This document shows positions 15,494-17,694 of a DNA stretch of 17,694 nucleotides, in pieces. Origin of the DNA: an uncultured Veillonella sp. Lineage in GTDB: Bacteria; Bacillota; Negativicutes; Veillonellales; Veillonellaceae. The DNA lies in the NCBI RefSeq assembly GCF_915069625.1, contig NZ_CAJZFD010000018.1, positions 1 through 17,694 on the forward strand, written 5' to 3'. Made by a program: the position numbers and the translations under genes. How positions within the stretch are numbered: the stretch's first letter is position 1; every line of letters begins with the position of its first letter. The notes under the pieces were generated by a model that made no database searches, had not been told where the DNA came from, and worked only from the letters and a program-made list of their open reading frames with translations.

Positions 15494-16807
15494 ATGAACT
15501 CATCTACACCAGAGCCTCAAAGTGGGGCCATCGATTTCAAAGACTTTACAAAGCGGCGTATGCTACACGTAGTCTTACCTTTATTTATTGTTTCCATCAT
15601 TGCCTTCTTAGACCGTGTTAATATTGCCTATACAGGCTTGACCATGAAAGAGAATTTACCATGGTTAACACCAGAGGTATTCGGTATGGGGGCCGGTATT
15701 TTCTTTATTGGCTACGTTTTATTTGAAGTGCCAGCATCCTTAATAGCTGCTCGCTGTAATGCTATGCATTGGGTGGCACGTATTATGTTTAGTTGGGGAC
15801 TAGTCTGTATTCTTATGACGACGATGACCACAGAATTGGAGTTTTATATCTATCGCTTCCTCCTTGGTCTATGTGAAGCCTCTTTATATCCTGTAATTTA
15901 TTCATTATTGATTCCAAATTGGTTCTTGCCAAAGGAACGTGCAAAGGCGATCTCCTTGATGTTAACATCTTTATTGTTCTCTAATATCATCGGTGGTCCA
16001 TTGGCAGGTATCTTACTTGATACAACATTCTTTGGCCTTCATGGCTGGCGCACACTCTTTATCGTTGAAGCTATTCCTGCTGTAATTTTTGCGTTCATTT
16101 TCGCATTCTGGATGAAAGAACGTCCAGATCATGCGTCTTGGGTAACTGATGCAGAAAAAGCCTATATTAAGGCTGAACTTGAAAAAGAAGAGCAACAAAA
16201 GCAAGCTGTAAAGAAATATACTACATGGCAAGCTTTAAAAGATCCAAAAGTATTGCGTTTAGCGTTAATTTACTTCTTATGGGTTATTGGCTTCTGGGGC
16301 TTTAGCTTCTGGATGCCTCAAGTGCTTAAAAGCTTATCTGGTTGGCCACCAAGTGTTGTAGCATGGTCTATTGCGATTCCAATGTCTGCTGCATTACTTG
16401 TACAAGTATATTGTGGTTACTCCTCTGAAAAGTGCAATGAAAAACGTTGGCATGTTGCTACAACATTATTCATTGGTACTATTGGCTTCTTAGCAACGCC
16501 ACATAGTCCATCCCCAGAAATTAGCTTATTCTTTATCTGCTTAACTGCTGTAGGCGTTTACGGTGGCATGGGTGTATGGTGGACTATGCCAACTACATTC
16601 TTATCCGGTGCTGCTGCGGCGGGTGCGATGGGCCTTATTAACTCCTCTGGTAACATGGGGGGCTGGGTAGGTCCTTACATGCTTGGTTTCATCAATGGTC
16701 ATACAGGTAGCTTTACTTACGGTTACTATGTAATGGGGGCCTGCATGTTCCTTGCAGCTCTATTGATTTTGACATTACCAAAATCTATGGAACACAAAGA
16801 CGACTAA
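15494..16807 (+). CDS. MFS transporter, anion:cation symporter (ACS) family
   Basis: A 437-aa inner-membrane carrier of the major facilitator superfamily with about 12 helices, a 25-residue cytosolic N-terminus and a charged central loop near 210-245. The ACS-family signature FLDRVNIAY (38-46) is present, as are GIFFIGYVLFEVPASLI, the RFLLGLCEAS helix and the typical MKERPDHASW after helix 6. ACS members import organic anions such as tartrate, glucarate, galactonate, hexuronates, phthalates or nicotinate with protons; the substrate here is not predictable. AAAGGAATT precedes ATG 15494. It is a single-gene unit with its own promoter and operator-like dyad upstream and a terminator at 16832-16894. 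Confidence 0.93.
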   Translation: MNSSTPEPQSGAIDFKDFTKRRMLHVVLPLFIVSIIAFLDRVNIAYTGLTMKENLPWLTPEVFGMGAGIFFIGYVLFEVPASLIAARCNAMHWVARIMFSWGLVCILMTTMTTELEFYIYRFLLGLCEASLYPVIYSLLIPNWFLPKERAKAISLMLTSLLFSNIIGGPLAGILLDTTFFGLHGWRTLFIVEAIPAVIFAFIFAFWMKERPDHASWVTDAEKAYIKAELEKEEQQKQAVKKYTTWQALKDPKVLRLALIYFLWVIGFWGFSFWMPQVLKSLSGWPPSVVAWSIAIPMSAALLVQVYCGYSSEKCNEKRWHVATTLFIGTIGFLATPHSPSPEISLFFICLTAVGVYGGMGVWWTMPTTFLSGAAAAGAMGLINSSGNMGGWVGPYMLGFINGHTGSFTYGYYVMGACMFLAALLILTLPKSMEHKDD

Positions 16808-16831
16808 GTTAAATATTAAAATTACAAATTT

Positions 16832-16894
16832 AAAAGAGCTATATTTTTTATTCTTTTCTATGACGGATATTGAATAAATATATAGCTCTTTTTC
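16832..16894 (+). terminator. Intrinsic terminator after the MFS gene
   Basis: A 13-bp stem pairs AAAAGAGCTATAT (16832-16844) with ATATAGCTCTTTT (16880-16892). It is extended inward by TTATTC (16848-16853) with GAATAA (16872-16877) and followed by T residues to about 16893. It is nearly symmetric, so it may act on both strands. Confidence 0.82.
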
Positions 16895-16963
16895 TTTTAG
16901 TAAATATATTGTTTTATGTATAATAAGAGTAATGTAATCTACAGTAAATAGAGAGAGGATACT

Positions 16964-17694
16964 ATGTATAGAACGTTATTATTAGCAACCGTATTAACAA
17001 CTTTTACACTAGGCGTATCTGTAAGTGCCATATCCTTACAAGATCCGACGGGTGAAGGTAGAGCTGCCTTTGAGAAAATTGCAGTGTACAACCGTGACGT
17101 TGTTAAAGTTTCAGGTCCTTATGATTCATGGGAGTTAGCTGTTAAGAATTTAGGGCGCGCTAAATATATTGATGATTTAGAACAACATAAGACGATAGAC
17201 AACTTACAGAGTCAATTGAAGCCTATATTAGTCGGTTATTATGTATCAGCATGTTACGTGGATTTTAATATTCTTACTCATGATGATGGTATGGTTAACA
17301 TAAAACCGACCGGTAATGATGTAGGTGAGACTAAATATATTGTAGAGTATAAAACTCAAGAGCATTATATTGATTCAATATTATGGAATCCTTTTGTAGA
17401 GAAAGTTATTACAGTAGCAGATCCGATTATTTCTTATGAGAATCAGTATGGAACGGGAAAACTTATAGTTGTGACAGCCTTTGGATATCAAGAGGATGTT
17501 CAAGGTTTTCCAGATAAGGGACTTATAGCTGCAAATAAAGCTTATAAGGCTGCTGAAGATACGTTGGTTAGTAGAGTATTGGAATTAGGCTGGGTTGATA
17601 CATCTCGTGAAGCAGAGTTACGAGATTATTTAAATACAAATGATGGTATTCATAAGGGGTACACTTTGGATGCCATGGGCTTTGGTGTTATGGG
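16964..17694 (+). CDS. Secreted protein of unknown function, 3'-truncated by the window edge
   Basis: The frame opens at ATG 16964, 5 bases after GAGAGGA, and stays open for 243 codons to the end of the window. The first 22 residues look like a Sec signal peptide: Arg3, a hydrophobic core (LLLATVLTTFTLG) and a VSA cleavage site after Ala22, with no lipobox cysteine. The mature part is a mixed alpha/beta-looking sequence that I do not recognise. It contains FGYQEDVQGFPDKG, an Ala/Lys-rich helix (AANKAYKAAEDTLVSRVLE) and LGWVDTSREAEL. A TATAAT at 16919-16924 may be its -10. It lies after the MFS terminator, so it begins a new unit. It is probably periplasmic or surface-associated. Confidence 0.85.
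   Translation, partial: MYRTLLLATVLTTFTLGVSVSAISLQDPTGEGRAAFEKIAVYNRDVVKVSGPYDSWELAVKNLGRAKYIDDLEQHKTIDNLQSQLKPILVGYYVSACYVDFNILTHDDGMVNIKPTGNDVGETKYIVEYKTQEHYIDSILWNPFVEKVITVADPIISYENQYGTGKLIVVTAFGYQEDVQGFPDKGLIAANKAYKAAEDTLVSRVLELGWVDTSREAELRDYLNTNDGIHKGYTLDAMGFGVM

Overview
The window looks like chromosome from a Negativicutes anaerobe, most likely Veillonella. This rests on gene content and protein style (low-to-mid GC, strong AGGAGG-type ribosome sites, an organic-acid-centred gene set, dnaE directly followed by pyk with no phosphofructokinase gene between them), not on a database match. All recognisable genes lie on the + strand. No rRNA, tRNA, CRISPR array, transposase or prophage gene was seen.

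Layout. (1) 1-711: the 3' end of an AT-rich gene of unknown function, closed by an intrinsic terminator. (2) 793-8552: a housekeeping block with a YgjP-like zinc metallopeptidase, dnaE (replicative DNA polymerase III alpha), pyk (pyruvate kinase with an extra C-terminal domain), a Bax inhibitor-1 family membrane protein and a LysR-type regulator. (3) 8553-8946: a 394-base gap with a strong terminator hairpin and several dyads. (4) 8947-13347: a DASS-family carboxylate transporter, an intercistronic hairpin, then tightly packed citD-citE-citF (citrate lyase gamma, beta, alpha) and a very strong terminator. (5) 13473-15320: an unknown protein, a DUF4261 protein and a small cupin with a shared terminator. 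(6) 15425-16894: an ACS-type MFS transporter with its own promoter and an overlapping operator-like dyad. (7) 16964-17694: the 5' part of a gene for a secreted protein of unknown function.

How the genes fit together. Region 4 reads as an uptake-and-cleavage module: a di/tricarboxylate enters through the DASS carrier and is cleaved by a CitDEF complex to acetate plus a keto acid such as oxaloacetate. The LysR gene just upstream is a plausible but unproven regulator. Pyruvate kinase, and an organic-acid MFS carrier further on, suit an organism living on lactate and other organic acids.

Most interesting point: the CitD homologue aligns well with normal citrate lyase acyl carrier proteins, but the serine that carries the phosphoribosyl-dephospho-CoA prosthetic group is replaced. 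The usual E-S-S-D core reads E-K-N-D, and no serine occurs before residue 27. The genes that make, attach and acetylate that group (citC, citX, citG) are also absent from the cluster. Together this suggests a citrate-lyase-like enzyme that works without a covalently bound prosthetic group, perhaps with free CoA. A second point is that the C-terminal domain of pyruvate kinase has TSD where Bacillus-type enzymes have TSH.
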